DNA from: Halostagnicola sp. A-GB9-2
GTDB taxonomy: Archaea > Halobacteriota > Halobacteria > Halobacteriales > Natrialbaceae
DNA: 64,000 nt
Assembly (NCBI RefSeq): GCF_030068615.1
Contig: NZ_JASJOC010000002.1
Coordinates: 124,001 to 188,000 of the forward strand
Direction: 5' to 3'
Shown here piece by piece: positions 33,841 to 43,130 of this stretch; the first letter of the stretch is position 1, and each line of letters begins with the position of its first letter. Under the pieces are notes generated by a model, which had not been told where the DNA came from, made no database searches, and saw nothing but the letters and a program-made list of their open reading frames with translations. The position numbers and the translations under genes are program-made.

Positions 33841-35406
33841 TCACCGCTCGCGAACGGTGCCGCCGGATAACCCCTCCCAGTCGACTCCGTATCCGAGACG
33901 GGAGAGCAGTGCGCTCGAGTCAGAGACACCGTACGACTCGAATACGGCTTCCGCGTCGGCGAGATCCATTCCGTCTTCGATCTTCGCCTCGAGTTCCTCG
34001 AGGACTGCCGGACGGACGAGCGTCCGACCGACGAGTTCGTGGTCGGGATAGGACGGTTCTGCGAGGGCGTCCTCGCTGACGCCGTACGTCTCGGCTAGCG
34101 AAGACAGTGTCACCGCGTCGTCGTCCGGTTCGATCGTTTCTGGAAGGGACGCCACACTTTCGGCTACGAGATCGGACTCGAACTCTCTGAGTACGCTCGC
34201 GACGTCTTTGAGGCGAACGGATTTCGAATAGGGGATTGCCCGATGATCTCGAGCCGCGATCTCTTCGCCGACGCCGAGCGATTCGTCGACCGCGACCATC
34301 ATGTCGACGTCCTCGAGATTCTCGAGTTCCTCGAGTTTCTTCTCGACGTACTCGGGCGTCCAAAAGCCCATGATCTCGAGATACACGCGGAAGTCGGCGT
34401 GTTGGTACTCGAAGGCGAAATCGGGGATCATCACGCGGGTCCCGCTCTCTAAGGCCTCGGGTTCCCGGACGAGGTCCCACTCGAGGTCGACCGCTCCGAC
34501 GCGAGCGGCGAACTCCGATTCGACGCCGCTGTCGAAAGAAACGTCTACGACCGGTTCCGCGTCGGGGACGGATACCGGATCCTCGCTCGAGAGCGTCATC
34601 GTCCGCTCCGTTCCGCGGTCGTCGACCGTCGCCTCGAGTCGCCACTCCTCGGTCTTCGCGACGGTTCGCAAGAGTCTCGCAAATCGCGTCCCGTACCGTC
34701 TCGTGGCCCGAAAGAGGTGCGTTGGTCCGGTGACGACGACCTCGCGTCCGTCGGTCGTCTTCTCGATTTCGTACATCAGCCGCAGGCGTTTGATCGCCGA
34801 AATCAACGCCTTCGGATCGCTCGAGCGGACGTGGATCTCCGTGGCGTCAAACAGCGCCGTCTGGGCCAGTGAAAGGTTGTACTGGGCCAGCAGTTCGTCT
34901 GGACTCCACCGCGTGTCGACCTCCTCTATGATCTGTCGGTCCTCGAGATCGGCGTACAACGACGCCGCGATGTCGTCCGCGGAGATCTCGAGGGTTTCGC
35001 CGGCCCCGACCAGCGCCATCGCGCGTTCCTCCTCGGAGGCGACCCCGCCGACGGCTTCCGCGGCCTCGAACGCCGCGCGTCTCGCGCGGACAGGCTCGAG
35101 CGGCGCTTCGGTCTGGACTGTCGTCTCGCGATCCAGAAGCGCACCGAATCCCCGAATCAGTTTGAATTCGTCGACGGGACGCTGGTTGCCACCGTCCGTA
35201 GAGCCGGTATTCGAGGAGTCTCCCACTCCGCCGATCCCCCGTTCGAGTTCCTCCAGCGACGACTCGAGCGATCCGCGCGGCTCGCCGACGTGGCCCTGAT
35301 AGATCCCGATCACTCGGGCCGCGAGCGGCCGGTGTTCGCGTCCGGCGAAGCGCGGCTGATACCCCCCTCCTGCGCGCGACACGCGCAACAGGTCCTTCGT
35401 CAACAT
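33841..35406 (-). CDS. Bax1-like nuclease (DUF790), partner of XPB
   Basis: 521 aa. DUF790 proteins are XPF/RecB-type nucleases. In Archaeoglobus and Sulfolobus, Bax1 binds XPB and cuts DNA bubbles. The N-terminus LLRVSRAGGGYQPRFAGREH is typical. The nuclease core near residues 330-390 shows RVMIPDFAFEYQHADFRVYLEIMGFWTPEYVEKKLEEL, with an Asp and Glu in a PD-(D/E)xK-like arrangement and a downstream Lys. A glycine/serine stretch at ~55-70 is a haloarchaeal insert. The gene starts 65 bp after xpb, same strand, which matches the conserved gene pair. Confidence 0.9.
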   Translation of the reverse strand: MLTKDLLRVSRAGGGYQPRFAGREHRPLAARVIGIYQGHVGEPRGSLESSLEELERGIGGVGDSSNTGSTDGGNQRPVDEFKLIRGFGALLDRETTVQTEAPLEPVRARRAAFEAAEAVGGVASEEERAMALVGAGETLEISADDIAASLYADLEDRQIIEEVDTRWSPDELLAQYNLSLAQTALFDATEIHVRSSDPKALISAIKRLRLMYEIEKTTDGREVVVTGPTHLFRATRRYGTRFARLLRTVAKTEEWRLEATVDDRGTERTMTLSSEDPVSVPDAEPVVDVSFDSGVESEFAARVGAVDLEWDLVREPEALESGTRVMIPDFAFEYQHADFRVYLEIMGFWTPEYVEKKLEELENLEDVDMMVAVDESLGVGEEIAARDHRAIPYSKSVRLKDVASVLREFESDLVAESVASLPETIEPDDDAVTLSSLAETYGVSEDALAEPSYPDHELVGRTLVRPAVLEELEAKIEDGMDLADAEAVFESYGVSDSSALLSRLGYGVDWEGLSGGTVRER

Positions 35407-35471
35407 CTACCGACCTATCAGTCGAGGGAGGGTAAAAGTCACCCGGAATGCGGGGTCTCGCTTGTCTCGAT

Positions 35472-36926
35472 CTATCGTCGACGGTCGGCGACGCGTTCCT
35501 CGCTCGTCTCCTGGCTCACGACTTCGTACAACAGCGCCCGCCCGCCGTCGGCTTTCGGTCGGAGAATCCGACCGAGACGCTGGGTGAACTCCCGTTCGCT
35601 TCCGCTCCCCGAGAGGACGACAGCGACCGAGGCGTCGGGAACGTCGACGCCCTCGTCGAGAACGTTCGACGTGACCACGCGCGAGTACGTTCCCTCGCGA
35701 AAGCGCTCCAAAATCTCTCGGCGTTCGTCCGTTCCCGTCCGGTGGGTGATCGTGGGGATCAAGAATCGTTCGCTCATCTCGTAGGCAAGGTCGTTCGAGG
35801 CGGTGAAAACGATGATCCGCTCGTCCCGGTGGTCGTCGAGGATCGTCTCGAGGGTCTGTCTCTTGGCGTCGCTTCCGCGAGTGATCTCGCGTGCACGCTG
35901 GCGGGCGAGCAGGGCCTCACGGGCCTCGGCGTCGTTACCCGACCGCTTGACCAACTGCTGGTAGTCCGAGCCGCTGGTCATTCGGATGTTCGAACTGGCG
36001 AGGTAGTCCGTGAAGATGTCCTGGTTCTTCTCGTACTCCTCGCGTTCCTCGTCAGTGAGAGAGACCTCGAGGCGTTTGACGTCGTAGGGCGCGAGGTGGT
36101 CACCGGCGAGTTCGTCGACGGCGATGCGGTTGACGAGCGGACCGACGAGGTCGGCGACCACTTTGTGGGCGTCGTCCGGCCGCTCGAACGTCGCCGTGAG
36201 TCCGAGTCGCGCGGGTGCCGCCAGCAGTCGAGCAATGTCGCGATACCCTTCCCCGCCGAGGTGGTGGACTTCGTCGAAAACGACGAGTCCGAACCGGTCG
36301 CCGACCGAATCCGCCTTCAGGTACGCCGAGTCGTACGTCGAGACGGTGATCGCCTCGCGCCGTTGTTCGCCGCCGCCGAATCGCCCGATCGGCACGTCGA
36401 ACTCCCGCTCGAGTTCTCGTTGCCACTGCTCGAGCAGGTCGATCGTCGGGACCACGATCAGCGTCGGTCTCGAGAGCCGCTCGATCGCTTTCAGCCCGAT
36501 AACGGTCTTTCCGCTCCCCGTGGGGAGTTCGAGAACGCCTCTCGGAGCGGGTGCCAAATCACCGGCGTTCGCGGTCGAATCGGTCTCGAGCCAATCCTCG
36601 AGCGCCGTGTTCTGGTAGTCACGAAGCGTGTAGGCCGACTCGAGCCGAGAGAGTTCCTCGAGCGACAGTACTCGATCGTCGACGGCGGTCCCCCGAAGAT
36701 TCTGACCGCCGTCTTCACCGATGCTTCGGAGGGCCTCGAGAAGGTCCGCGTATCGAACAGCCGGAACGCGATACGTCTCGGATCGCGAGTCCGACTCGAA
36801 CTCGAGGGAGGTCGAGTCGAGAAGCTGCGAGCGAACGCGTTCGGGGAGGGCTCCGTCGAGACGGACCGTCCCGTCTTCGTACCGAAGCGTGAGGTCACCC
36901 CTCTCGTCCGATTCCGGAGACGTCAT
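35472..36926 (-). CDS. xpb: XPB-like DNA helicase
   Basis: 484 aa, superfamily 2. N-terminal damage-recognition-like domain (1-~95), then motif I LPTGSGKTVIGLKAI, motif II VVFDEVHHLGGEG (DEVH box), motif III GLTATFERPDD, motif V TSNVLDEGVDVPDASVAVVL and motif VI EFTQRLGRILRPK. The RED-like position and thumb insert lie near 215-300. Pairs with Bax1 to open and cut damaged DNA, an archaeal form of nucleotide excision repair. It is upstream of bax1 in the same unit. The region just before the start holds a nested inverted repeat. Confidence 0.93.
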   Translation of the reverse strand: MTSPESDERGDLTLRYEDGTVRLDGALPERVRSQLLDSTSLEFESDSRSETYRVPAVRYADLLEALRSIGEDGGQNLRGTAVDDRVLSLEELSRLESAYTLRDYQNTALEDWLETDSTANAGDLAPAPRGVLELPTGSGKTVIGLKAIERLSRPTLIVVPTIDLLEQWQRELEREFDVPIGRFGGGEQRREAITVSTYDSAYLKADSVGDRFGLVVFDEVHHLGGEGYRDIARLLAAPARLGLTATFERPDDAHKVVADLVGPLVNRIAVDELAGDHLAPYDVKRLEVSLTDEEREEYEKNQDIFTDYLASSNIRMTSGSDYQQLVKRSGNDAEAREALLARQRAREITRGSDAKRQTLETILDDHRDERIIVFTASNDLAYEMSERFLIPTITHRTGTDERREILERFREGTYSRVVTSNVLDEGVDVPDASVAVVLSGSGSEREFTQRLGRILRPKADGGRALLYEVVSQETSEERVADRRR

Positions 36927-36997
36927 AGCCCCAAGTCACGCCGGACGCACATATATCGATTGGCTGAGCACGTGTGGAGGTGTGAGCGCTCGAGTTC

Positions 36998-37077
36998 ATA
37001 CTGCCGGCTGTACGTCGTTCACAATTCTCGCCGCCCCGGGGGTGCGAGAATCTTCATATAGTCACAGCCGGCAGTAT
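36998..37077. repeat. Nested inverted repeat between xpb and grpE
   Basis: Outer arms ATACTGCCGGCTGT (36998-37011) and ACAGCCGGCAGTAT (37064-37077) are perfect 14-bp complements. Inner arms ATTCTCGC (37024-37031) and GCGAGAAT (37044-37051) are perfect as well, with a CCCCGGGGG core between them. It lies in the divergent promoter region, ~70 bp upstream of xpb and ~100 bp upstream of grpE. The same layout occurs at 12141-12220. Confidence 0.85.
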
Positions 37078-37145
37078 CAGTCGTATACATCGTTTTCACG
37101 ATCGCTATCGGGAGGGTTGACACGTCCGGGAGCGGACCTCAATCC

Positions 37146-37153
37146 TTTTATTA
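37146..37153 (+). promoter_or_regulatory. TATA box of grpE
   Basis: TTTTATTA 22-29 bp before the grpE ATG at 37175, consistent with a leaderless transcript. Confidence 0.6.
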
Positions 37154-37174
37154 CCGCTGTTCTTTGACTGGGAT

Positions 37175-38101
37175 ATGAGCGAAGACGAGGGCACGAACGC
37201 AGACGCCCAGGCCGTTCCGTCCGAGGAGCAATCCGACGACGTTGCCGAAGGGGATGAGCATTCGGCAAGTCAAACCGATCACACTGGTGTCGCCGAGGAG
37301 ACCGAAGATTCGGCCGCTTCGGAGTCCGACACCGAAGCAGTCGCCGACGACTCGACCGAGGGCGAGATCCATCTCGACCCCTCCCTCTCGCCCGCGCTAT
37401 CGGAATCCGTCGCGGATATTTCCGAGGCGGAAACGTCCGAGGAGGTCGACCGACTGCTCGAGGACGCGATCGATCGCGAGGAGGACCTCGCCGGTCGTAT
37501 CGAGGAGCAAGCCGAGACAATCGGGGAGTTGCAAGCGGCACTCGAGGAACGAGACGGACGACTCGAGGAGGCAGAAGCCGAGATAGAAGACCTCCAGAGC
37601 CGGCTCAAACGCAAGCAGGCGGACTTTCAGAACTATAAGAAACGAGCCAAAAAGCGCCAGGAGCAGATGAAAGAGCGCGCGACCGAGGACTTGGTCGAAC
37701 GGCTGGTCGGCGTTCGGGACAACCTCAAACGCGCGCTCGAGGAGGAAAGCGGGGACGTCGAAAGCCTCCGAGACGGCGTCGATATGACGCTTCGGGAGTT
37801 CGACCGAATCCTCGAGGACGAGAACGTCACGGAGATCGATCCGGAACCAGGGGCCGAGGTCGATCCCCAACGGCACGAGGTCATGATGAACGTCGACAGC
37901 AACCAGCCCGAAGGGACCGTCGCAGACGTGTTCACACCCGGCTACGAGATGGGCGAGAAGGTCATCCAGAACGCACAGATAACCGTCTCGAACGGGGAGT
38001 TCGCCGACGAAAGCGACGAAAACGGGGCGGAGGCGAGCGGCGCGACCGACGACGAAACGCCGAGCGGATCCGGAGACGACGAAGCGGACGCCGAGAACTG
38101 A
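37175..38101 (+). CDS. grpE: GrpE, nucleotide exchange factor of DnaK
   Basis: 308 aa, longer than the ~200-aa bacterial protein. Residues 1-~85 are an acidic disordered lead, the long coiled coil covers ~90-180 (ERDGRLEEAEAEIEDLQSRL, KRKQADFQNYKKRAKKRQEQ), and the beta-wing domain follows (NVTEIDPEPGAEVDPQRHEV, GTVADVFTPGYEMGEKVIQNA). An acidic tail of ~35 residues ends it. GrpE releases ADP from DnaK in the chaperone cycle. dnaK and dnaJ lie 3 kb downstream on the same strand, separated by a hydrolase, decayed sequence and a regulator. Confidence 0.94.
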   Translation: MSEDEGTNADAQAVPSEEQSDDVAEGDEHSASQTDHTGVAEETEDSAASESDTEAVADDSTEGEIHLDPSLSPALSESVADISEAETSEEVDRLLEDAIDREEDLAGRIEEQAETIGELQAALEERDGRLEEAEAEIEDLQSRLKRKQADFQNYKKRAKKRQEQMKERATEDLVERLVGVRDNLKRALEEESGDVESLRDGVDMTLREFDRILEDENVTEIDPEPGAEVDPQRHEVMMNVDSNQPEGTVADVFTPGYEMGEKVIQNAQITVSNGEFADESDENGAEASGATDDETPSGSGDDEADAEN

Positions 38102-38169
38102 CGCAGTTAGAAACCTGTCGTGTGATTAGTGGAACAGCCGCCTGTTTCCACATCGTCCCTTGCACCCCT

Positions 38170-38979
38170 TCATTTTCCGTCGATCGTCGAATCCGGTGCT
38201 TCTATTGCCTCGAGAAACCGCCGAACTTCACTCTCGATCCGCTCCGGCGCTTCGACCGGTCCGAGGTGACTGACGCCCTCGAACTCCACGAAACGACTGT
38301 TCGGGAGCGCGTCGTGAACTGCGCGAACGCTATCTCGAAGGTGTGACGGTCCCTCGCTCCCGCTGAGCAAGAGCGTCGGTGCATCAACGTCCAGTGCGTC
38401 GGGAGTCGGGTGTTTCTCGAGTGCGCGATCCATCCGGAGCGTGTTCTCGACGTGTTCGACGCAGTCGGGCCAGGCCGGCCACTCCTCGAGCCAGCGATCG
38501 AGGTCGTCGATCTCGCCGCCGTGGATTACTTCCTCGAGATGCAGTTTCATCGCCTCGCGGCGGTTTCCGTCCTCGAGCTTCGCTTGCATTCGGGACGCGA
38601 GGTCCGCTCGCTCCCGGTACTCGCCGACGAGGTACGCCGGCTCGTAAGCGACGACCGCCTCGACCGACCGCTCGCGGGCGGCCTCGATCGCCTGGAGGCC
38701 GCCAAAGGAGTGGCCGAACAGGATCGGATCGCCGGTGATCGAGTCGATCACTGCTCGAGCGTCTTCGAGTTCTCGTTCGATTCCGTACTCCTTGGCGTCG
38801 CCGCTGTCGCCGCGTCCGCGCCGGTCTGGACGGACGACGGTAAAGTCGTCGGCTAGTCGGGGAACGAGCGGTTTCCAGTAGTGACGCGTTCCGCCGCCGT
38901 GGAGGAGGACCAGCGGCGGTCCGTCGCCGTCTGTTTCGTACGCGATACTGGTGCCGTCTGCTGACGTGGTCGTCTGCAT
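38170..38979 (-). CDS. Alpha/beta hydrolase
   Basis: 269 aa. Canonical fold: oxyanion region LVLLHGGGTRHYW, nucleophile elbow ILFGHSFGGLQAIEA (Ser in GHSFG), acid Asp probably in LLLSGSEGPSH/DALD, and catalytic His in FEGVSHLGPVEAPE near the C-terminus. Substrate unknown; such proteins are often esterases or lactonases of minor metabolites. An upstream TATA-like TTTATACG lies near 39036-39043. A partial, disabled second copy of the gene's 5' end and promoter lies ~1.1 kb away at 39876-40145. Confidence 0.88.
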   Translation of the reverse strand: MQTTTSADGTSIAYETDGDGPPLVLLHGGGTRHYWKPLVPRLADDFTVVRPDRRGRGDSGDAKEYGIERELEDARAVIDSITGDPILFGHSFGGLQAIEAARERSVEAVVAYEPAYLVGEYRERADLASRMQAKLEDGNRREAMKLHLEEVIHGGEIDDLDRWLEEWPAWPDCVEHVENTLRMDRALEKHPTPDALDVDAPTLLLSGSEGPSHLRDSVRAVHDALPNSRFVEFEGVSHLGPVEAPERIESEVRRFLEAIEAPDSTIDGK

Positions 38980-39446
38980 GTGGAAGAACAGGTAGGATGC
39001 CAGTCAGCCTAAGCCCGTCTCGAAATAGTTCGGCAGTTTATACGAAGTCGGCGGGGCGTCGACGTCCCATAACTTGTGGACTTCTCGACAGAATCTGTTC
39101 TGTGCTTCTATCCGAAGCGTCGCTTTTCCTGGCCCTGCCTCCAGTCAAGCGAGGTCCATCCATCATCGTCGAGAACGTCAGTCACTTCAGATATACTGCT
39201 CAAATTCTCGAAGGTGACGTTGATGGGATTTTCTTTTCGTAGGCCCATCCGCTCAGCGTCGCACTCCGTGAGTATGTCCAGACTGGGTATGGCCAGTAAT
39301 GTTCTTCGGGATCCTCATCGAGTATATCTTCTTGTATGGTTATTTAACATACAAACCAAAATGGTAAATGCAAAAATCATGACTGTTCCGACATCTATTT
39401 GACGTGATCGGTAAATACAAGATGGTATAATTAAAATGACATCTTA
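38980..39446. other. AT-richer interval with a decayed minus-strand reading frame
   Basis: 467 bp with base composition clearly more AT-rich than the neighbours, especially 39330-39446. On the minus strand a frame ending at TAG 39108-39110 reads TECDAERMGLRKENPINVTF, then SSISEVTDVLDDDGW and TSLDWRQGQEKRRFG. Just upstream another frame reads DEDPEEHYWPYPVWTYS and then drifts. Together they look like one protein broken by a frameshift at about 39265-39275. I cannot name the protein. Confidence 0.4.
39108..39330 (-). pseudogene. Possible frameshifted gene remnant
   Basis: The two minus-strand frames described for this interval have protein-like composition (Asp/Glu, aromatic, few Arg). They abut without a start codon of their own, and no intact frame spans both. 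Alternatively one of them is a shadow. I give it low confidence. Confidence 0.3.
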
Positions 39447-39791
39447 ATGGAGTCGAAATCATGGAGTCAAAATATTGGCATATTGTATTCTGCCCTTCGA
39501 CCATCACGACCTGTTCTCGGGGTATTCGGCCTTCTCGTCTTCCTCGTATTCCAACATTTCCTCCGACGACCACTCGCTGGATACACAACAACATGGTTCG
39601 AAACCGGACTTCCCTTCAAGATTCTCGATCAGTTGATGGGCCTCGTCCTCGTCCCAGTACACTCGGTTCTAACCGCTCTGTACGATCCGTGGGCACCGGA
39701 CTGGGCATTTTTTCTGCTCACAGTAGTGTACTTCTACGCACTGTCGTTCGTGATCGGGACTGGCTATGAGCGTCTCACTCACCGGGTGTGA
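39447..39791 (+). CDS. Hypothetical membrane protein (114 aa)
   Basis: Three hydrophobic segments: LGVFGLLVFLVFQHFL (~23-38), ILDQLMGLVLVPVHSVLTAL (~59-78) and WAFFLLTVVYFYALSFVIG (~87-105). Short charged ends flank them. It has the pattern of small haloarchaeal membrane proteins encoded in variable regions. A start ATG at 39447 is preceded by AT-rich DNA (GTATAATTAAAATGAC, 39424-39439) that could hold the promoter. An ATG in another frame at 39461 gives no membrane protein. Codon use is less GC-biased than in core genes, hinting at acquisition. Function unknown. Confidence 0.6.
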   Translation: MESKSWSQNIGILYSALRPSRPVLGVFGLLVFLVFQHFLRRPLAGYTTTWFETGLPFKILDQLMGLVLVPVHSVLTALYDPWAPDWAFFLLTVVYFYALSFVIGTGYERLTHRV

Positions 39792-39875
39792 CGAGGAAAT
39801 CACAGGAGCTGAATCAGACAGTGTGCAGTGGCTCGTTGGAAACGAAGCCGGTAGGATCGATAGCAGTCTTGCTAG

Positions 39876-40145
39876 GTATTCCTCGGCGTCTCCGCTGTCG
39901 CTGCGGTCGCGTCGATCCGGACGGACGACCGTGAAGTCCTCCGTCAGGTGGGGAACTAGTAGGTTCCAGTAGTAACGGCGCGTCCCCCCGCCGTGGAGCT
40001 AGACCAGCGGTGGGCCGTCTCCGTGTTCATCGTACGCGATACTGGTGCCGTCTGTTGACGTGGTCGTCTGCATGTGGACTCTCCGATTCGCCGCCAGCTG
40101 GGCTAAGCGTGTCTCGAAATCGTTCGACAATTTATATGCGGTCGT
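39876..40145 (-). pseudogene. Truncated, disabled copy of the alpha/beta hydrolase 5' end
   Basis: The minus strand from ATG 40073 reads MQTTTSTDGTSIAYDEHGDG PPLV then a TAG stop (codon 25). It continues in frame LHGGGTRRYYWNLLVPHLTE, DFTVVRPDRRDRSDSGDAEEY. This is plainly the N-terminal ~65 residues of the intact hydrolase at 38170-38979. Similarity extends upstream through the promoter (TCTCGAAATCGTTCGACAAT here, TCTCGAAATAGTTCGGCAGT there) to about 40145. The rest of the gene is missing. It is a decayed tandem duplicate. Confidence 0.85.
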
Positions 40146-40175
40146 ACGACAAGCGACCGTACCGGACGCGGCGAG

Positions 40176-40859
40176 TTATTCCGGCAACGGCGGCCAGGTC
40201 GAAGCGACGGTGGTTTCGATCAGGTGCGTCTGCGCGCGACGGAGCCGTTCGGAGAGCGACGACGGCGAGATTTCGAGTTCGTCTGCGACCGCCTCGAGCG
40301 AGGCACCACGGGGGATCTCGTAGTATCCCATCTCGTAGGCGATCCGGAGCGCCTCGCGCTGGGGATCGGTCAGTCCGTTGCCCGGCTCCTCGGGTTCGCC
40401 GACGCGGCCGAGTCGTCGAAGCGAAAATCCCGCGTTCTCCTGCCAGAATCGGCGGAACTCGTGGAACGCGCCGCGGTTGGCGAACCAGCCGGTCTGGATC
40501 CATCCGTTCGGCGTGGCTCTGATCCGCTCGATGGCCGACTCGGTGGTCGCCAGGGCACGGAGCCCCGAGAGGTCGACCTGACCGCCGAGCTGACCCGCTA
40601 ACCCGACGGCTGGGACCACCTGATAGCGACGGGTCTCGCCCGCCTCTCCGATCACCGTATACGCCGCGACAAAGGACGACGACTCGAGCGCGCGCTCGAC
40701 CGCGTCGTGTGAACCGTGGATTACGTGGACAATAAACGGGGGGCGATCACCGTGGTTGAACTGGATCTGAACCTCGATGGTCGCCGCCGGGACGGCGTCG
40801 GCCACTTCGACTAACGGGAGCGCTTCGCAGTGTATTTCGAACTCGGCGACCAGTCCCAT
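40176..40859 (-). CDS. Bacterio-opsin-activator-type HTH regulator
   Basis: 227 aa. The C-terminal HTH_10 domain is clear: LTDPQREALRIAYEMGYYEIPR then SLEAVADELEISPSSLSERLRRAQ. The N-terminal ~150 residues form the sensor-like domain that precedes this HTH in many haloarchaeal regulators (GFAC/Bat type), but without a PAS/GAF motif I can name. It is divergent from dnaK, and its 3' end faces the hydrolase pseudogene. It may regulate a neighbour; the dnaK link is positional only. Confidence 0.87.
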   Translation of the reverse strand: MGLVAEFEIHCEALPLVEVADAVPAATIEVQIQFNHGDRPPFIVHVIHGSHDAVERALESSSFVAAYTVIGEAGETRRYQVVPAVGLAGQLGGQVDLSGLRALATTESAIERIRATPNGWIQTGWFANRGAFHEFRRFWQENAGFSLRRLGRVGEPEEPGNGLTDPQREALRIAYEMGYYEIPRGASLEAVADELEISPSSLSERLRRAQTHLIETTVASTWPPLPE

Positions 40860-41031
40860 GCTGAGACGGTTTCGGTCGATGACTATCCGTGTGTTGATAC
40901 GATCGAACCCGTCGGTTCGCGGACCGGAAGACTCGAGCGCACCGGAATTTTACTCGCGACCAAACTAACGAGAAACGACGGTAAACGCGCTCACGTTGCA
41001 TTTTATTCGAACGACGACCCCAGCTAGTAAG

Positions 41032-41039
41032 CTTTAAAA
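41032..41039 (+). promoter_or_regulatory. TATA box of the dnaK-dnaJ unit
   Basis: CTTTAAAA 26-33 bp before the dnaK ATG at 41065. The ~170 bp upstream also contains a T-rich TTTTATTCGAACGA at ~41001-41014. A heat-responsive promoter is expected for this gene but is not proven by these motifs. Confidence 0.6.
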
Positions 41040-41064
41040 CAAAGTGCGCGTTATACCCGGCCAG

Positions 41065-43041
41065 ATGACGAGCAACAAGATTCTCGGGATCGACCTCGGG
41101 ACGACGAACAGTGCCTTCGCAGTGATGGAAGGCGGTGACCCGGAGATCATCGTCAACTCGGAGGGAGACCGAACGACGCCGTCGATGGTCGCGTTTACCG
41201 ACGACGACGAACGGCTCGTCGGCAAACCGGCGAAGAATCAGGCGATTCAGAACCCGGAGAAAACCATCTCCTCGATCAAACGCCACATGGGCGAGGAGGA
41301 CTACACCGTAGCGGTCGAGGACGAGGAGTACACGCCCGAAGAGATATCGGCGATGATCCTCCAGAAGATCAAACACGACGCCGAGGAGTACCTCGGTGAC
41401 GACCTCGAGAAGGCCGTTATTACGGTGCCGGCGTACTTCTCGGATCGACAGCGCCAGGCGACCAAGAACGCCGGCGAAATCGCCGGCTTCGACGTCGAGC
41501 GGATCATCAACGAGCCGACAGCGGCGTCGATGGCTTACGGCTTAGAGGATGACTCCAATCAGACTGTTCTCGTCTACGACCTCGGCGGCGGGACGTTCGA
41601 CGTTTCCATCCTCGATCTGGGCGGCGGCGTCTACGAGGTCGTCGCGACAAACGGTGACAACGACCTCGGTGGCGACGACTGGGACCACGCCATCATCGAC
41701 TGGCTGGCCGAACAGTTCGAGAACGACCACGGCGTCGATCTCCGCGACGATCGGCAGGCCCTTCAGCGTCTCAAAGACGCCGCGGAGGAGGCCAAGATCG
41801 AACTCAGTAGCCGAAAAGAGACCGAGATCAACCTGCCCTTTATCACGGCGACCGACGACGGCCCGATCCACTTAGAAGAGAGCATGACTCGAGCCAAGTT
41901 CGAGTCGCTCACGTCGGATCTCATCGAGCGCACGGTCGAACCGACCGAGCAGGCGCTCGAGGACGCGGGCTACGGGAAAGGCGAGATCGACGAAGTGTTG
42001 CTCGTCGGCGGCTCGACCCGGATGCCACAGGTATCGGACAAGGTCGAGGAACTCATCGGCGAGGAGCCACAGAAGAACGTCAATCCCGACGAAGCCGTCG
42101 CGCTCGGCGCGGCGATTCAGGGCGGCGTCCTCGGCGGCGAGGTCGACGACGTCGTTCTGCTCGACGTGACGCCGCTCTCGCTCGGTATCGAGGTCAAGGG
42201 CGGCCTCTTCGAGCGACTCATCGAGAAGAACACGACGATTCCGACCGAGGAGTCGAAGGTCTTTACGACCGCCGCGGACAACCAGACGTCGGTCCAGGTT
42301 CGGGTCTTCCAGGGCGAGCGCGAACTCGCCGAAAAGAACGAACTGCTCGGGGAGTTCCACCTGACTGGCATCCCGCCGGCACCGGCCGGAACGCCCCAAA
42401 TCGAGGTCGGCTTCTCGATCGACGAGAACGGGATCGTCAACGTCTCCGCGGAGGACAAGGGAACCGGCACCACCGAGGAGATTACGATCGAAGGCGGCGC
42501 CGGTCTCTCTGACGACGAGATCGACCGACTGCAGGAAGAAGCCGAGGAACACGCCGAAGAGGATCAACAACGCCGCGAGCGGATCGAAGCTCGGAACTCC
42601 GCCGAAGCCGCGATCCAGCGCGCCGAGACGCTCCTCGAGGAGAACGAAGATGTCGACGACGAACTTCGCGAAAACGTCGAAGACGCCGTCGAGGATCTCG
42701 AGGAGACGATCGACGACGAGGACGCCGAAGCCGACGACATCGAGGAGGCAACCGAGACCCTGAGCAAGGAGCTCCAGGAAATCGGCAAACAGGTCTATCA
42801 GAACGCCGACGCAGGGGCAGCGGGCGGTGCAGGCCCCGGCGCTGGGGCGGGCGGAGCCGCCGGAGCCGGTGCCGGACCGGGCGCAGGTGCAGGACCAGGC
42901 GCCGCGGCCGGTGCAGGCATGGGTGGCGGCCCCAACCCGGGAGCCGGCGGCCCGGACGCGGGTGACGACGAGTACGTCGACGCCGACTTCGAAGACGTCG
43001 AGGACGAGAGCGACGAAGACGCCGACAGCGACGACTCCTAG
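41065..43041 (+). CDS. dnaK: DnaK (Hsp70) chaperone
   Basis: 658 aa. ATPase domain: [38 protein letters not shown] and [13 protein letters not shown]. Substrate domain from ~370 with the linker [16 protein letters not shown] helical lid follows (~490-590). Then a Gly/Ala/Pro-rich stretch ([20 protein letters not shown]) and an acidic tail (DADSDDS), a haloarchaeal variation of the usual EEVD-free C-terminus. It works with GrpE and DnaJ. Start at the ATG at 41065 (MTSNKILG). Confidence 0.97.
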   Translation: MTSNKILGIDLGTTNSAFAVMEGGDPEIIVNSEGDRTTPSMVAFTDDDERLVGKPAKNQAIQNPEKTISSIKRHMGEEDYTVAVEDEEYTPEEISAMILQKIKHDAEEYLGDDLEKAVITVPAYFSDRQRQATKNAGEIAGFDVERIINEPTAASMAYGLEDDSNQTVLVYDLGGGTFDVSILDLGGGVYEVVATNGDNDLGGDDWDHAIIDWLAEQFENDHGVDLRDDRQALQRLKDAAEEAKIELSSRKETEINLPFITATDDGPIHLEESMTRAKFESLTSDLIERTVEPTEQALEDAGYGKGEIDEVLLVGGSTRMPQVSDKVEELIGEEPQKNVNPDEAVALGAAIQGGVLGGEVDDVVLLDVTPLSLGIEVKGGLFERLIEKNTTIPTEESKVFTTAADNQTSVQVRVFQGERELAEKNELLGEFHLTGIPPAPAGTPQIEVGFSIDENGIVNVSAEDKGTGTTEEITIEGGAGLSDDEIDRLQEEAEEHAEEDQQRRERIEARNSAEAAIQRAETLLEENEDVDDELRENVEDAVEDLEETIDDEDAEADDIEEATETLSKELQEIGKQVYQNADAGAAGGAGPGAGAGGAAGAGAGPGAGAGPGAAAGAGMGGGPNPGAGGPDAGDDEYVDADFEDVEDESDEDADSDDS

Positions 43042-43130
43042 CGACCCCGAGCGCTCGTCCTCGTAGTTCGTCTACGAGGTAGCACAAACGTTCGTTTCAA
43101 GTGGCTCAATCGATTACCGGGGAGTAACGA

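Noticed and set aside
35448-37061. Plus-strand frame of 537 codons opposite xpb
   Set aside because: Antisense shadow; the helicase motifs on the other strand are complete.
39766-39972. Plus-strand frame of 68 codons after the membrane protein
   Set aside because: It overlaps the hydrolase pseudogene, whose homology on the minus strand explains the sequence.
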